Source: CAZIAK01 sp964537035
GTDB taxonomy: Bacteria; Planctomycetota; B15-G4
Reading direction: 5' to 3'
Assembly: GCA_964537035.1 (NCBI GenBank)
Contig: CAZIAK010000009.1
Location: 60,930 to 124,929, forward strand
Length of the DNA: 64,000 nucleotides
Part shown: piece by piece, positions 36,383-45,223 of the stretch
Position numbering within the stretch: position 1 is the first letter of the stretch
Layout: every line of letters starts with the position of its first letter
Made by a program: the position numbers and the translations under genes
The notes under the pieces: generated by a model
The model's database searches: none
What the model was told of the DNA's origin: nothing
The model's input: only the letters and a program-made list of their open reading frames with translations

Positions 36383-37687
36383 ATGGTGTTGAGCACCATG
36401 GTGGCTGCCCTCCTCTTGCTCTCGGTGATGCTCTCAGGCGCCCAACAAGTGGCTTGGGTCCCCGAGGTTTGGTCCAGCCCCGACCCCTTGGGCGAGGCAA
36501 TGTTGTCGCGCGGGAGTGATCAGGTGATCCCCTTGCCTGAGTCAGTAGACCCTCGCCTTCGCCGGTGGTTCAACCGCTACACGCGGTGCGTGGCGCCCAA
36601 TGGAAAGCCCCTGCACATTCTGGCGCAAGAGGGCTGGAGGGACGAGCAAATCCTCAGGGTGCGCAAGGTGCTGGAGCACATGCTCACCGACGTGCCGGGG
36701 ACACGATACGGATCCGACAAAGCCCCCATCGCCAATGCCATGGCCGATCGGCGGGCCACGTTGGTGCTCTTCAACACCGCTCGCGATCTTGAGCGCGCGT
36801 TCCGTCGCGGCCTCGGAGAGGTTGAGCTGGGCTTCCAGGACCTGCGGGCGAACGAGTGCCCCGTTGAGGGAGACCCGGACTACCTGCGGCACGAAACCCG
36901 GGACGCCGCCTTCGAGGAGATCTTGCACCTGGTGCACGACTACGGCATTCGGCCCGTGCATCCCGAGTACGACGAAGCTCTGCACCGGGCCAATCTGGCG
37001 GCAGCAGAGCGAGGGCTTTGGCACGCCTGGCCTGAAGACGAGCCAGAGAACCATCGCAACGAGTACTTCGCTGCTGTGTACGACAACTTCCTCGACCTCT
37101 GGGCCGTCAAGCCCCTGCGCTACGAGGGCGAGGTCTTGGGCGAGGCCGATCTGCCAGACGGGACTTCGCACTTCGGCAACTATGGCGCCAACTCCCGGTC
37201 CGCGCTGGCAGAGGCCGATCCCCGAGGTCTTGAGCTGATCGCACAGTTCTTCGGGCCGTCTCTGCTCTACACGGCGGAGTTGCCGGCAGACTTCGCGGGG
37301 ACGTTCTCGCTGCGGGTCGATCCCAAGCTGCGCTACACACTGAAGTCCCAGCATCTGGTCAACGTGACCCTGTCAGGAACCCACGACTCGGGTCTCGCGG
37401 GCAACGACCAGGACAACCAGCTCACGGGCAACTCGGGCAACAACACCCTCGCAGGCGAAGAGGGTGATGACACCCTGCGCGGAGGCGGGGGAGACGATCA
37501 TCTCTTCGGCGGGACGGGAACGGACGTGGCGCTCTACTCAGCGAATGCGTCCCAGTATCGAATCGTACGGCTCGAGGAGGATGTGGTGGTCACAGACAAG
37601 CGCGTAGACGGGGACGGGACGGACGTGCTGCGTGATGTGGAGAGCGTGCGCTTCACAGACGGCGAGGTGTTGTTGCCACAACAGTAG
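36383..37687 (+). CDS. Secreted protein with degenerate zincin-like motif and RTX calcium-binding repeats
   Basis: A 434-residue protein with an N-terminal hydrophobic signal (MVAALLLLSVMLSGAQQ). The central part contains FEEILHLVHDYGI and, ~45 residues later, NEYFAAVYDNFLDLW. These resemble the helix and the third-ligand helix of M34/lethal-factor-like zincins, but the first His of H-E-x-x-H is Glu here. The C-terminal region has hemolysin-type nonapeptide repeats (GNDQDNQLTG, GEEGDDTLRGGGGDDHLFGG), which bind calcium in secreted proteins. The family of the N-terminal domain is not known to me. It diverges from the lipase-like lipoprotein gene. Confidence 0.75.
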   Translation: MVLSTMVAALLLLSVMLSGAQQVAWVPEVWSSPDPLGEAMLSRGSDQVIPLPESVDPRLRRWFNRYTRCVAPNGKPLHILAQEGWRDEQILRVRKVLEHMLTDVPGTRYGSDKAPIANAMADRRATLVLFNTARDLERAFRRGLGEVELGFQDLRANECPVEGDPDYLRHETRDAAFEEILHLVHDYGIRPVHPEYDEALHRANLAAAERGLWHAWPEDEPENHRNEYFAAVYDNFLDLWAVKPLRYEGEVLGEADLPDGTSHFGNYGANSRSALAEADPRGLELIAQFFGPSLLYTAELPADFAGTFSLRVDPKLRYTLKSQHLVNVTLSGTHDSGLAGNDQDNQLTGNSGNNTLAGEEGDDTLRGGGGDDHLFGGTGTDVALYSANASQYRIVRLEEDVVVTDKRVDGDGTDVLRDVESVRFTDGEVLLPQQ

Positions 37688-37817
37688 CCCTGTTGCGAAT
37701 GTTCTGGACGAGTCTGAGTCGCTAGGGTCCAGAGGTTGTCCATGGGCTCGCGAAAGGGGCTGTTTGGGCTGGTGCCCTGACAGTGCATGAACTCATGCCT
37801 CTGCAGGAGCGAGATTG

Positions 37818-39677
37818 ATGAAGACGATCACGTCACTGGGCGCTGTGGTCCTGGCCACGTCCATCGCGGTTCCCTTGACAGGAGTGCGGGCGCAAGGGCA
37901 GCTGGAGGTTGTGCCCAGCGTCGATGCTGTGCCCGCAGCGTACGAGGTGCTGCCCGCCCGGGATGGGGACGAGGGGCCGCTGCGCTACGACGCGCGGCCT
38001 CCGCAGAACCGAGCCGATTACCTGCCCGCGACCCCGGTGTTCGTGGATCGTCCTTTGAAGGGCCCCGCCGCATTGCCCGTGATCTATGACACTCGCACCG
38101 GTGTGGAGACCGTGCTGGCTGAAGGCGTTGGCCCGTCTGGCCCCCTGGGGTCGGTGGCGGGCCGGTCGTTTGGCGACGCGGTGGATGCCCAAAACTACGA
38201 GACCGTGAGCAGTCCACCCTCCGCGGTGACCGGGTCTGTCTTCCCTTGGAACGTCCATTGCCGCATGTGGTACAGCGACACGAGCGGGGGCAACTGGGTC
38301 TGCTCTGGCACGCTGATTGACGCCAGAACCATGATCACCGCCGGCCACTGTGTCCACGAGGGCAACGGTGGCGACTGGATGGTCAACGTGGTGGTCAGCC
38401 CCGGTTGGGACGGCGACGACGACTTCGCCGGATCCGCCAATGGCACCATTCTCGGCAGCTACACGGGCTGGACAGTCAGCGGCAGCTTTGACGATGACAT
38501 GGGTACGGTGCGACTCGATCGGCCTGTGGGCTTCCTCTCCAGCTGGCACGGCTACGGCTACAACGACGACGACGCCTGGTGGACGAGCACCATGTTCAAC
38601 ATCGTGGGCTGGCCCGGGGGCTGCTTCGCCGGCGCACCTGATCAGCTCTACTACGCCTGGGGTCCGTGGGAGAACGCCACAAGCACCATCGTCAGCTCCA
38701 ACGTGAACTGGCCCTGCTGGTTCGGCGGCATGAGTGGAGGCGGTGACTACTGGATCGATCTGGGTGATCGCTACGTGGGCGCGGTCAACTCTCACGGCGT
38801 GGGCAAGCCTGTGGAGACGACCTACATCGGCAGCACGCGGATCACGGGTGGCAAGTACAGCAACATGGTCAACTCGTTCGTGCCAGATGCCTACCCCGAC
38901 GCGACCATCGATCTGATCCCCCTGGCCGTCACCGCGAACCCTACCGTCAAAGCGGGCAGCGGCATCGCTGGCATGTCCTACCGGGTGGTGAACGCGTCGC
39001 ACTACAACCCGATCGGGACATCGGTCTACCCGGTCGATGTCTACCTCTCGACCAACGACAACATCTCCACCTTTGACACGTTGATCGAGTCGCACACCTT
39101 CTCGTGGAACTTTGATCCCATGAGCCAGGTGACGGTGAACATGGGCGCGCCGGTCGTTCCCGGGACCACCGTTCCTGGCAACTACTGGACCGGTGTGATC
39201 GTGGACATCGTCGACTACGACGTGAACAACAACGACACGGACGGCTGGGACGCGGCGCCCGTGACGGTCACGCCCGTGTGCGACGCCGGTGCGTGGGGTT
39301 GGGTCGGCGGTGTGGGCAAGTCCGGTGCGCTTGGTGTTCCGTTGTTGACCTACGCCAACTACCCGGTCATCCCCAGCAGCAACTACTCGTTGACCATCAG
39401 TGGCGCCTACCCCTCGATCTCGGGCTACCTGATCTTCGGTTTCTCCTACATCAACGCGAACTTCGATGGGGGAAAGATGTACCCGAATCCCGACATCCTG
39501 CTGCCGATCACGGTGAACGGCAGCGGTGCCATGTTCCTGCCCTTGCCCTTGACTGCAGATCCGGCTTTCTGCGGGGTGAACGGCTGGGTCCAGGCGATGT
39601 TCCCGGGTGATCCTGGTGCCACGGGCTTCAGGCAGACCTCTCAGACTCGCTATGTCGGCATGACCTTCGGTCAGTGA
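37818..39677 (+). CDS. Secreted trypsin-like (S1) serine protease with C-terminal module
   Basis: A 619-residue protein with a signal peptide (MKTITSLGAVVLATSIAVPLTGVRAQ), a ~130-residue propeptide-like stretch and a chymotrypsin-fold domain. The catalytic triad is visible as ITAGHCV (His), DDDMGTVRL (Asp) and GGMSGGGDYW (Ser in G-x-S-G-G). It resembles the glutamyl-endopeptidase/V8-like extracellular group. A beta-rich segment follows (CARDB-like: PTVKAGSGIAGMSYRVVN, VYPVDVYLSTND), then the ~100-residue C-terminal module shared with other secreted proteins here. The ATG at 37818 has AGGAG eight bases upstream. Confidence 0.9.
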   Translation: MKTITSLGAVVLATSIAVPLTGVRAQGQLEVVPSVDAVPAAYEVLPARDGDEGPLRYDARPPQNRADYLPATPVFVDRPLKGPAALPVIYDTRTGVETVLAEGVGPSGPLGSVAGRSFGDAVDAQNYETVSSPPSAVTGSVFPWNVHCRMWYSDTSGGNWVCSGTLIDARTMITAGHCVHEGNGGDWMVNVVVSPGWDGDDDFAGSANGTILGSYTGWTVSGSFDDDMGTVRLDRPVGFLSSWHGYGYNDDDAWWTSTMFNIVGWPGGCFAGAPDQLYYAWGPWENATSTIVSSNVNWPCWFGGMSGGGDYWIDLGDRYVGAVNSHGVGKPVETTYIGSTRITGGKYSNMVNSFVPDAYPDATIDLIPLAVTANPTVKAGSGIAGMSYRVVNASHYNPIGTSVYPVDVYLSTNDNISTFDTLIESHTFSWNFDPMSQVTVNMGAPVVPGTTVPGNYWTGVIVDIVDYDVNNNDTDGWDAAPVTVTPVCDAGAWGWVGGVGKSGALGVPLLTYANYPVIPSSNYSLTISGAYPSISGYLIFGFSYINANFDGGKMYPNPDILLPITVNGSGAMFLPLPLTADPAFCGVNGWVQAMFPGDPGATGFRQTSQTRYVGMTFGQ

Positions 39678-39807
39678 CTGAGCGACAGGGCGCCGCCGGC
39701 CTCGAGCGATGTCCTTGTCTTCTCAGCTTCGAGGCCATCACCCCATTGGCGAGCCTCTCCCCGCTTCTCCCGGGAGGGGCTCGTCGCTCTGTGCGGAGCT
39801 TCGCAGA

Positions 39808-42771
39808 ATGAACACGCCCATGGCTGGCCTGCTGGACTCTCGGGGAAGTGGCGGACCCTTCGCCAACGGGTTGACCTGGGTGCTGCTGGCTTGCCTCTGC
39901 GCCTGTGCGCCGTCTGAGTCCGGTCGAGGGTTGGCTGGGCAGGTTGGCGAGCCGACCCCAGACGTGGCGGAACTCGTGCCAGCTCCTGCCATCGCCGGGC
40001 CCACCCAGCAGGGCCAGGCAGACACCTCGGATCCCGCGGCACAGCTGGCCCAGGAGGCGTCATGCATGACCGACGAGGGGCACTTCGCAAGAGCGGTGAC
40101 GGCTTGGCGCGAGGTGCTGGCTGTGCGCTCCCGTGAGCTGGGCGACGAGCACCCGCTCACCGGCCGGGCCTGGCACAACCTGTCCTACACCCTCTCTGAA
40201 GACGGCCGCCTGGATGAGTCGCTGTCGGCGGCGAAGCGTTCGGTGGAGATCGCAGCTGCGGGGGGGGCGCCGTCTCCTGGTTCGGCCATGGCGCGAACCC
40301 ACCTGGCTCACGTGGCCGAGCGTGCGGGTGAGCCAACCCTGGCCTGGTCTGCCGCAGAGGCAGCTTGCGCGGACTTCGAGGCGACCTACGGCAAGACGCC
40401 CATGACCGGCGAGGCTCACGAACTGGCCGGACGCCTGGCCCGGACCGTGGGTGACCTTGAGGGCGCGAAGACTCATTACCATTGGGCCATCGCGATAGCC
40501 GAGGGTGCGCTGGGCATGGACGACCCGCTGCGCATCAGCCGTCCCATCGTGGGCTTGGCGGGTGTGTTGGCGAGCGGTGGTGCTGTCGATGCGGCCCTGG
40601 GTCTGGCGGACCACGCAGCCGTTCTGCTGGAGCGTGGAGGTTTGCAGGGTGCCCCGCAATGGGTGGCGGCTCGGGCCGCGCAACTGGCCTTGCTGGAAGC
40701 CCTGGGCGAACGCCACCTGGCCGCCCAGCTGCGTGAGCAACTCTTCGAGTCCGCGTGGAATCACGGTGGCGGCGATGACGCGCGCATGGCCACTGACCAC
40801 GCCCTGGCCCTGGCTCGTCTCGGTGCGGTCGAGAGGGCTCGGACAGTTCTCGCAGATGCTGCGGAAGGCAACGACACCCTGAGCGCCGAGGCCTCCATCG
40901 CGACTCTGGGAGTGGCTGCCGAGATCGACTGGTTGCGCGGCCGCCCAGACCTGGCGCTGCCGGCCATCAAGGAAGCCCTGTCCCTCGCCGGCGCGGGAGC
41001 GGGGAGCGCGGACGAGCTGCGCCGGGCAGACCCCCAGGCGTTGTGGGCTCACCTGCCCCTGCATGTTCTGCACGGCAAGATCTTGCACGCACTGAAAGAC
41101 GAGCGAGCCGTAGAGCTGCTGTTCGCCTTGGTGGATCGTCTGCGCCCCTTGATGGGGGAGGATCATCCCTTGTTGACCGAGTCGCTCCTGGCCCTGGCCG
41201 CTGCTGAGTTGGGCGCGCACGGGCCGACCGTCGAGCTGGTGGACGCACTGCAGATGGCGGGTGACGCCCTGCAGCGAGCGAGCATGGGCCAGCAACTCAG
41301 GCTGTCCCGGCGTGAGCGTGACCTCTCCTTGGCAGACCTGTCCCGAGGCTGGCTCGTCGCAGCCCAGGCCCGACCCCCTCTACAGGCACAGGCGTTCGCG
41401 GCGGTGGACGCACTCCGCGAGCGAGCGCTGCTCCCGTCCTTCGCCTGGTGGATTGACCGTGGCGCCGCAGCCCGGTCGTCGAGCCTGGTCGAGCTCTTGG
41501 CCGTGCGCCGGCAGGGCGAGGCGGGCGTCGTCAGCCAGGCGCAGGCGCAGGCATTGAAGGAGCGAGAGGGCGCTGCTCTGGCCGGACTCCGAGACGAGAA
41601 CTCGATGTGGGCCGACGTGCTGTCCCCCCAGGGCGCGACGTTGGATGAGGCCCGCGCACTGCTGCAGGGCCCGGGCGAGGCCCTGCTGCTCACCACCTGG
41701 GCAGGTCAGACCTTGTGGGCTCAGTTGGTGACGTTCGACCCGGCGCAAGACCGACAGCTGGCTCTGGGCAACACCGCGACCATGGCACCTCTGCTGGCTC
41801 GGGCCCAGGCGTCCCTTCGCGACCTGCAGAGCCCTTGCGATCTCACCGAGCTGAGCCAGTTGCTGCTCGCGCCGCTCTGGTCTGAACTCGAGCGTTGCGC
41901 GCGCGTGCTCGTGGTGGCGGACGGTCCCCTGGCGCTGCTGCCCTTCGAAGCCTTGCCCATGCCTGGCGGCTCGTCGTCGGGGCGCCCCTGGGCCGAGCGC
42001 TGTCGCGTCAGCTACGGCACCAGTGTGAGGCGCCTGGTGCACCTGGCGCAGCGGGCCGACCTGAGCGGCGAGGCCCGAGCGGGCGGCCTGCATATCCACC
42101 AGGCCGGCAGGTTTGCTGACGGGGGCGAGCCTGCCCAGCTCACTCGCCTGCGCTCCCGGTTCGTCGTCGAGCCCAGCGCGGGCACCAGCACGGGGGAGGC
42201 ACCTGTGCTGCCGAAGGACGAGGCGTCCCTGTGGCAGAGCGACGCTGTGGAGTCAGCGCTGAGAGTACGCAGCGCAGCAGGTGACATGGGCGGCCTGCGC
42301 TTCATCGAATGGATGGCCCCCGGTTGGATCGACACTGCCGTGCCGTCGGCCACCGCCCTGGCCATGGGCCCCGAAGCGGACGACGGCCGAGCGCTCTGGG
42401 AACGTGAGGACGGGCTGTTGCAGCCCCACGAACTCGCGGCCCTCTCTCTGTCCGTGGACGTCCTGTGGTTGCCCATGCTCGAGATGGGCCCCGTGCCCGG
42501 CGCGCCCGAACTGAACCCGCAAGGCCTGTTCGCTCTCGTCGCTGCAGGGTGGCACGGAGGGGCTGATCAAGTGTGGGTGACCAGCTGGTCCCGGATCGGC
42601 CCACCGCGGCCAGACTTCGACCGGCTGCTCATGCAGCGGCTGCGAGACGGCGACGTGAGCCAAGCCCTCTGGGAGACCCAGAAGGCCTGGCTGTCCCGCC
42701 ACGCAGCCGAACCGAGCGGCGCAGGGAATCACCCCGGGCTCTGGGCGCGCACCCGCTGCTACGGGCTCTGA
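39808..42771 (+). CDS. TPR lipoprotein with a degenerate CHAT domain
   Basis: A 987-residue lipoprotein (WVLLACLCACAPSE). Residues ~60-550 are TPR-like helices (REVLAVRSRELGDEHPLTG is typical of kinesin-light-chain-type repeats). The C-terminal ~370 residues fit a CHAT (caspase HetF-associated) domain: VLVVADGPLALLPFEALP is the family motif. The catalytic pair appears lost: the strand that usually reads L-H-x-x-x-H is LRFIEWMAPGW, and the strand that usually ends L-S-A-C is VLWLPMLEMGP. It may be a non-catalytic regulator or scaffold. The ATG at 39808 has GGAG nine bases upstream. Its stop abuts the stop of the convergent tail-tube-like gene. Confidence 0.85.
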   Translation: MNTPMAGLLDSRGSGGPFANGLTWVLLACLCACAPSESGRGLAGQVGEPTPDVAELVPAPAIAGPTQQGQADTSDPAAQLAQEASCMTDEGHFARAVTAWREVLAVRSRELGDEHPLTGRAWHNLSYTLSEDGRLDESLSAAKRSVEIAAAGGAPSPGSAMARTHLAHVAERAGEPTLAWSAAEAACADFEATYGKTPMTGEAHELAGRLARTVGDLEGAKTHYHWAIAIAEGALGMDDPLRISRPIVGLAGVLASGGAVDAALGLADHAAVLLERGGLQGAPQWVAARAAQLALLEALGERHLAAQLREQLFESAWNHGGGDDARMATDHALALARLGAVERARTVLADAAEGNDTLSAEASIATLGVAAEIDWLRGRPDLALPAIKEALSLAGAGAGSADELRRADPQALWAHLPLHVLHGKILHALKDERAVELLFALVDRLRPLMGEDHPLLTESLLALAAAELGAHGPTVELVDALQMAGDALQRASMGQQLRLSRRERDLSLADLSRGWLVAAQARPPLQAQAFAAVDALRERALLPSFAWWIDRGAAARSSSLVELLAVRRQGEAGVVSQAQAQALKEREGAALAGLRDENSMWADVLSPQGATLDEARALLQGPGEALLLTTWAGQTLWAQLVTFDPAQDRQLALGNTATMAPLLARAQASLRDLQSPCDLTELSQLLLAPLWSELERCARVLVVADGPLALLPFEALPMPGGSSSGRPWAERCRVSYGTSVRRLVHLAQRADLSGEARAGGLHIHQAGRFADGGEPAQLTRLRSRFVVEPSAGTSTGEAPVLPKDEASLWQSDAVESALRVRSAAGDMGGLRFIEWMAPGWIDTAVPSATALAMGPEADDGRALWEREDGLLQPHELAALSLSVDVLWLPMLEMGPVPGAPELNPQGLFALVAAGWHGGADQVWVTSWSRIGPPRPDFDRLLMQRLRDGDVSQALWETQKAWLSRHAAEPSGAGNHPGLWARTRCYGL

Positions 42772-43227
42772 TCAGTACACCCGGGTCATGCCCTCGTGTA
42801 CCAGCACCATCGACTCGGCCATGAACGCGTTGCTGGGATCGGCGCTCACCGGTGAATGGAGCTGGCTAGGCCAGGCATTGACCAGCTGCCAGCGACCCAT
42901 CTCCATGTTGCGCCGATCAAGGGCGATGATCGCGCCGTCGGCCTTTGCGTTCTCGATATCACCGTCCATGACCTGCTGGCGCCAATCTGCCAGGTTCATG
43001 TCCGGGGACAGGCAGCGCCCCAGGGTGATCTCGCTCCAGGACAACCTGCCGGGGAGCTTCTGGACGATCTTCTCGCCCTGGGGCCCGATGACCATCACCT
43101 CGATGACGTCGTGGGTCGATCCGATGCTGGTGATGGACGTGAAGAAGGCCTCGATCTTGCCTTCGATCTCCAAGGCAAACTAAGCCGGCTTGGGCAGCTC
43201 GTTCGTGCCAGCTCTCGTGGCCGCCAT
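42772..43227 (-). pseudogene. Orphan phage-tail-tube (gp19-like) gene interrupted by an in-frame TAG
   Basis: Reading from ATG 43227: 15 codons (MAATRAGTNELPKPA), TAG at 43180-43182, then 135 codons in the same frame starting FALEIEGKIEAFF. The later part has the pattern of T4-like tail-tube proteins of phage tails and contractile injection systems: KLPGRLSWSEITLGRCLS, DWRQQVMDGD, RWQLVNAWPSQLHSP and VLVHEGMTRVY. Read through the TAG, the length (151) equals the family's usual ~145-150 residues, so the TAG probably replaced one codon such as TAC or TAT. A TTG at 43173 could restart a 133-residue product. No sheath, baseplate or other tail gene lies nearby. Confidence 0.72.
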
Positions 43228-43294
43228 GAGCAGCAGGCCGATCGAAAGGGCCAGGCTTCATCGCGTGCTCGCAGCGAAGGCGGCCTCTCTCGCC

Positions 43295-44851
43295 TCACGC
43301 CAGGGCGTCGTCCGCCACGTGGTAGTGGGGGTCTTCGATCACGTTGACCTCGACGAGCTTGCCTGCGCGCTTGAGCAACGTGCGGCAGTCGGGGCTGAGG
43401 TGGCGCAGGTGCAGGGTCTTGCCCACCTTGAGGTAGCGGTCGGCCAAGGAGTCAATGGCTTCGATGGCGGAGTGGTCAGACACTCTGGCGTGCTCGAACT
43501 CGATGACGACCTCGTCCGGGTCGCCCTTGGGGTCAAACAGCTCGCCGAAGTTCTGGGCAGAGCCGAAGAACAGGGGACCGCGCAACGAGTAGATCTTGGT
43601 GCCGTCGGCCTGGGTGCTGGGAACGGCGTGGATGACCTTCGCGTGTTTCCAGGCGAAGACCAGGGCGGAGACGATCACGCCCACCAGCACGGCCATGGCC
43701 AGATCGGTGAAGACGGTCACGGCAGAGACCAGGACGACCACGAAGACATCGGTGCCTGGCACCTTGTTCATGATGCCCAGACTCGACCACTCGAACGTGC
43801 CCAGGACGACCATGAACATGACGCCCACCAGGGCAGCCACGGGGACCATCTCGATGATCGGCGAGGTCACGAGGACGAAGGCCAGCAGCACGAGGGCAGC
43901 GGTGATCCCTGAGAGCCGCCCGCGCCCGCCTGAGTTGATGTTGATCATGCTCTGGCCGATCATCGCGCAGCCGCCCATGGCACCGAAGAGGCCACAGGTG
44001 ACGTTGGCCGCGCCCTGGGCGACGCACTCCTTGTTGCCCCGGCCCCGGGTCTCGGTGAGCTCGTCGACCAGGGTCAAGGTCAGCAGCGATTCGATCAGGC
44101 CCACCGCCGCCAGGATGATGCCATAGGGCAGGATGATCTTCAGTGTGGCCAGGGTGAAGGGAACCTGGGGCAGGGCGAAGAGGGGCAGCCCGCCCTTCAG
44201 GGATGCCTGGGGATCACCGCTCAGGGTGCGCAGGGAGTCGACCACGCTCGGTGTGTGTAGGTCGAATCCCTTCACCGCGAGTGTGATCGCTGCGATGGCA
44301 GCCAGGGACGAGGGCACCGACTTCGTGAGCCTGGGCAAGAAGTGGATGATGGCCATGGTCGCGGCGACGAGGCCGAGCATGGTGTAGAGCGGCGCGCCGC
44401 TCATCCACTGCATCTGACCCAGGGCGTCCGGCGTCTTGAACTGCCCGAGCTGAGCCATGAAGATCACGATGGCCAGGCCGTTCACGAAGCCCAGCATCAC
44501 CGGGTGGGGGACCATGCGGATGAACTTGCCCAGGCGCGCCATGCCCGCGAGCACCTGCAGCATGCCCATGAGCAGCACTGCCGCGAACATGTACTGCACC
44601 CCGTGCTCGGCCACCAGGGCCACGAGCACGATGGCGATGGCACCGGTGGCCCCTGAGATCATCCCCGGGCGGCCACCAAAGACGGCGGTGATCAGCCCCA
44701 CCATGAATGCCGCGTGCAGCCCCACCAGAGGATCGACACCGGCCACGAAGGCGAAGGCCACTGCTTCGGGGACCAGGGCGAGGGCAACGGTGAGCCCGGA
44801 CAAGAGGTCAGACTTGGCGCTGAACCTGGCTTTGGCGATGAGGTCGAACAC
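43295..44851 (-). CDS. SulP-family anion transporter with STAS domain
   Basis: A 518-residue SLC26/SulP permease. The N-terminal transport domain has 10-12 or more membrane helices and the family signatures ALVPEAVAFAFVAGVDP and GGRPGMISGATGAIAI. The C-terminal STAS domain is VVIEFEHARVSDHSAIEAIDSLADRYLKVGK-like (residues ~430-515; short quotes: VSDHSAIEAID, LSPDCRTLLKRAGK). Members carry sulfate, bicarbonate or other anions with sodium or protons; this one looks like the BicA/YbaR-type bacterial branch, but the substrate cannot be set. GTG at 44851 gives MFDLIAKARF; the frame upstream to 44959 has no transporter features. Confidence 0.94.
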   Translation of the reverse strand: MFDLIAKARFSAKSDLLSGLTVALALVPEAVAFAFVAGVDPLVGLHAAFMVGLITAVFGGRPGMISGATGAIAIVLVALVAEHGVQYMFAAVLLMGMLQVLAGMARLGKFIRMVPHPVMLGFVNGLAIVIFMAQLGQFKTPDALGQMQWMSGAPLYTMLGLVAATMAIIHFLPRLTKSVPSSLAAIAAITLAVKGFDLHTPSVVDSLRTLSGDPQASLKGGLPLFALPQVPFTLATLKIILPYGIILAAVGLIESLLTLTLVDELTETRGRGNKECVAQGAANVTCGLFGAMGGCAMIGQSMININSGGRGRLSGITAALVLLAFVLVTSPIIEMVPVAALVGVMFMVVLGTFEWSSLGIMNKVPGTDVFVVVLVSAVTVFTDLAMAVLVGVIVSALVFAWKHAKVIHAVPSTQADGTKIYSLRGPLFFGSAQNFGELFDPKGDPDEVVIEFEHARVSDHSAIEAIDSLADRYLKVGKTLHLRHLSPDCRTLLKRAGKLVEVNVIEDPHYHVADDALA

Positions 44852-45223
44852 AGCTGCGGTGGGGCTCTCTCGAGATTTTGGGCCGCGCAGGGTAACGATG
44901 TGGCAGCTGAAAGCCCGGCCTGTCTGGAACCAAACCCCAACAGGCTGCCAGATGGCCATGACGTCCGCTGAAGCGGGCGCTCGCCTGGCAATCCCAGAGC
45001 GGGGCCAGGTCGAGTTCTGCCGCGGGCGCTACGCCCAGAGAGTTGGCGCGCTACGGACAGCGACTGGCGCGCCGTTGGCTCCGCGATCGGTACGGTCGTT
45101 GTCACTCTCGGCGCACTCCCGAGGGCATGGGGCCCTTGCGGATGTGTCGGGCCTTGTCGCGCACGTAGCGCTGTGTGTGCCCGCAGCTGTCCCGCAGCTG
45201 CCCCTCTGAAACGAGTGCGAATG
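44852..45223. other. Intergenic region between divergent transporter and secreted-protein genes
   Basis: 372 bases without a supported gene. A short direct repeat cccgcagctg occurs twice, one base apart, near 45182-45202. No promoter pair, riboswitch or RNA gene is recognised; open frames through it are not protein-like. Confidence 0.45.

Noticed and set aside
43295..44851. Sulfate uptake linked to the sulfatase cluster
   Set aside because: The SulP gene is 24 kb away, its substrate is not fixed, and the sulfatase-like proteins may act on phosphoesters.
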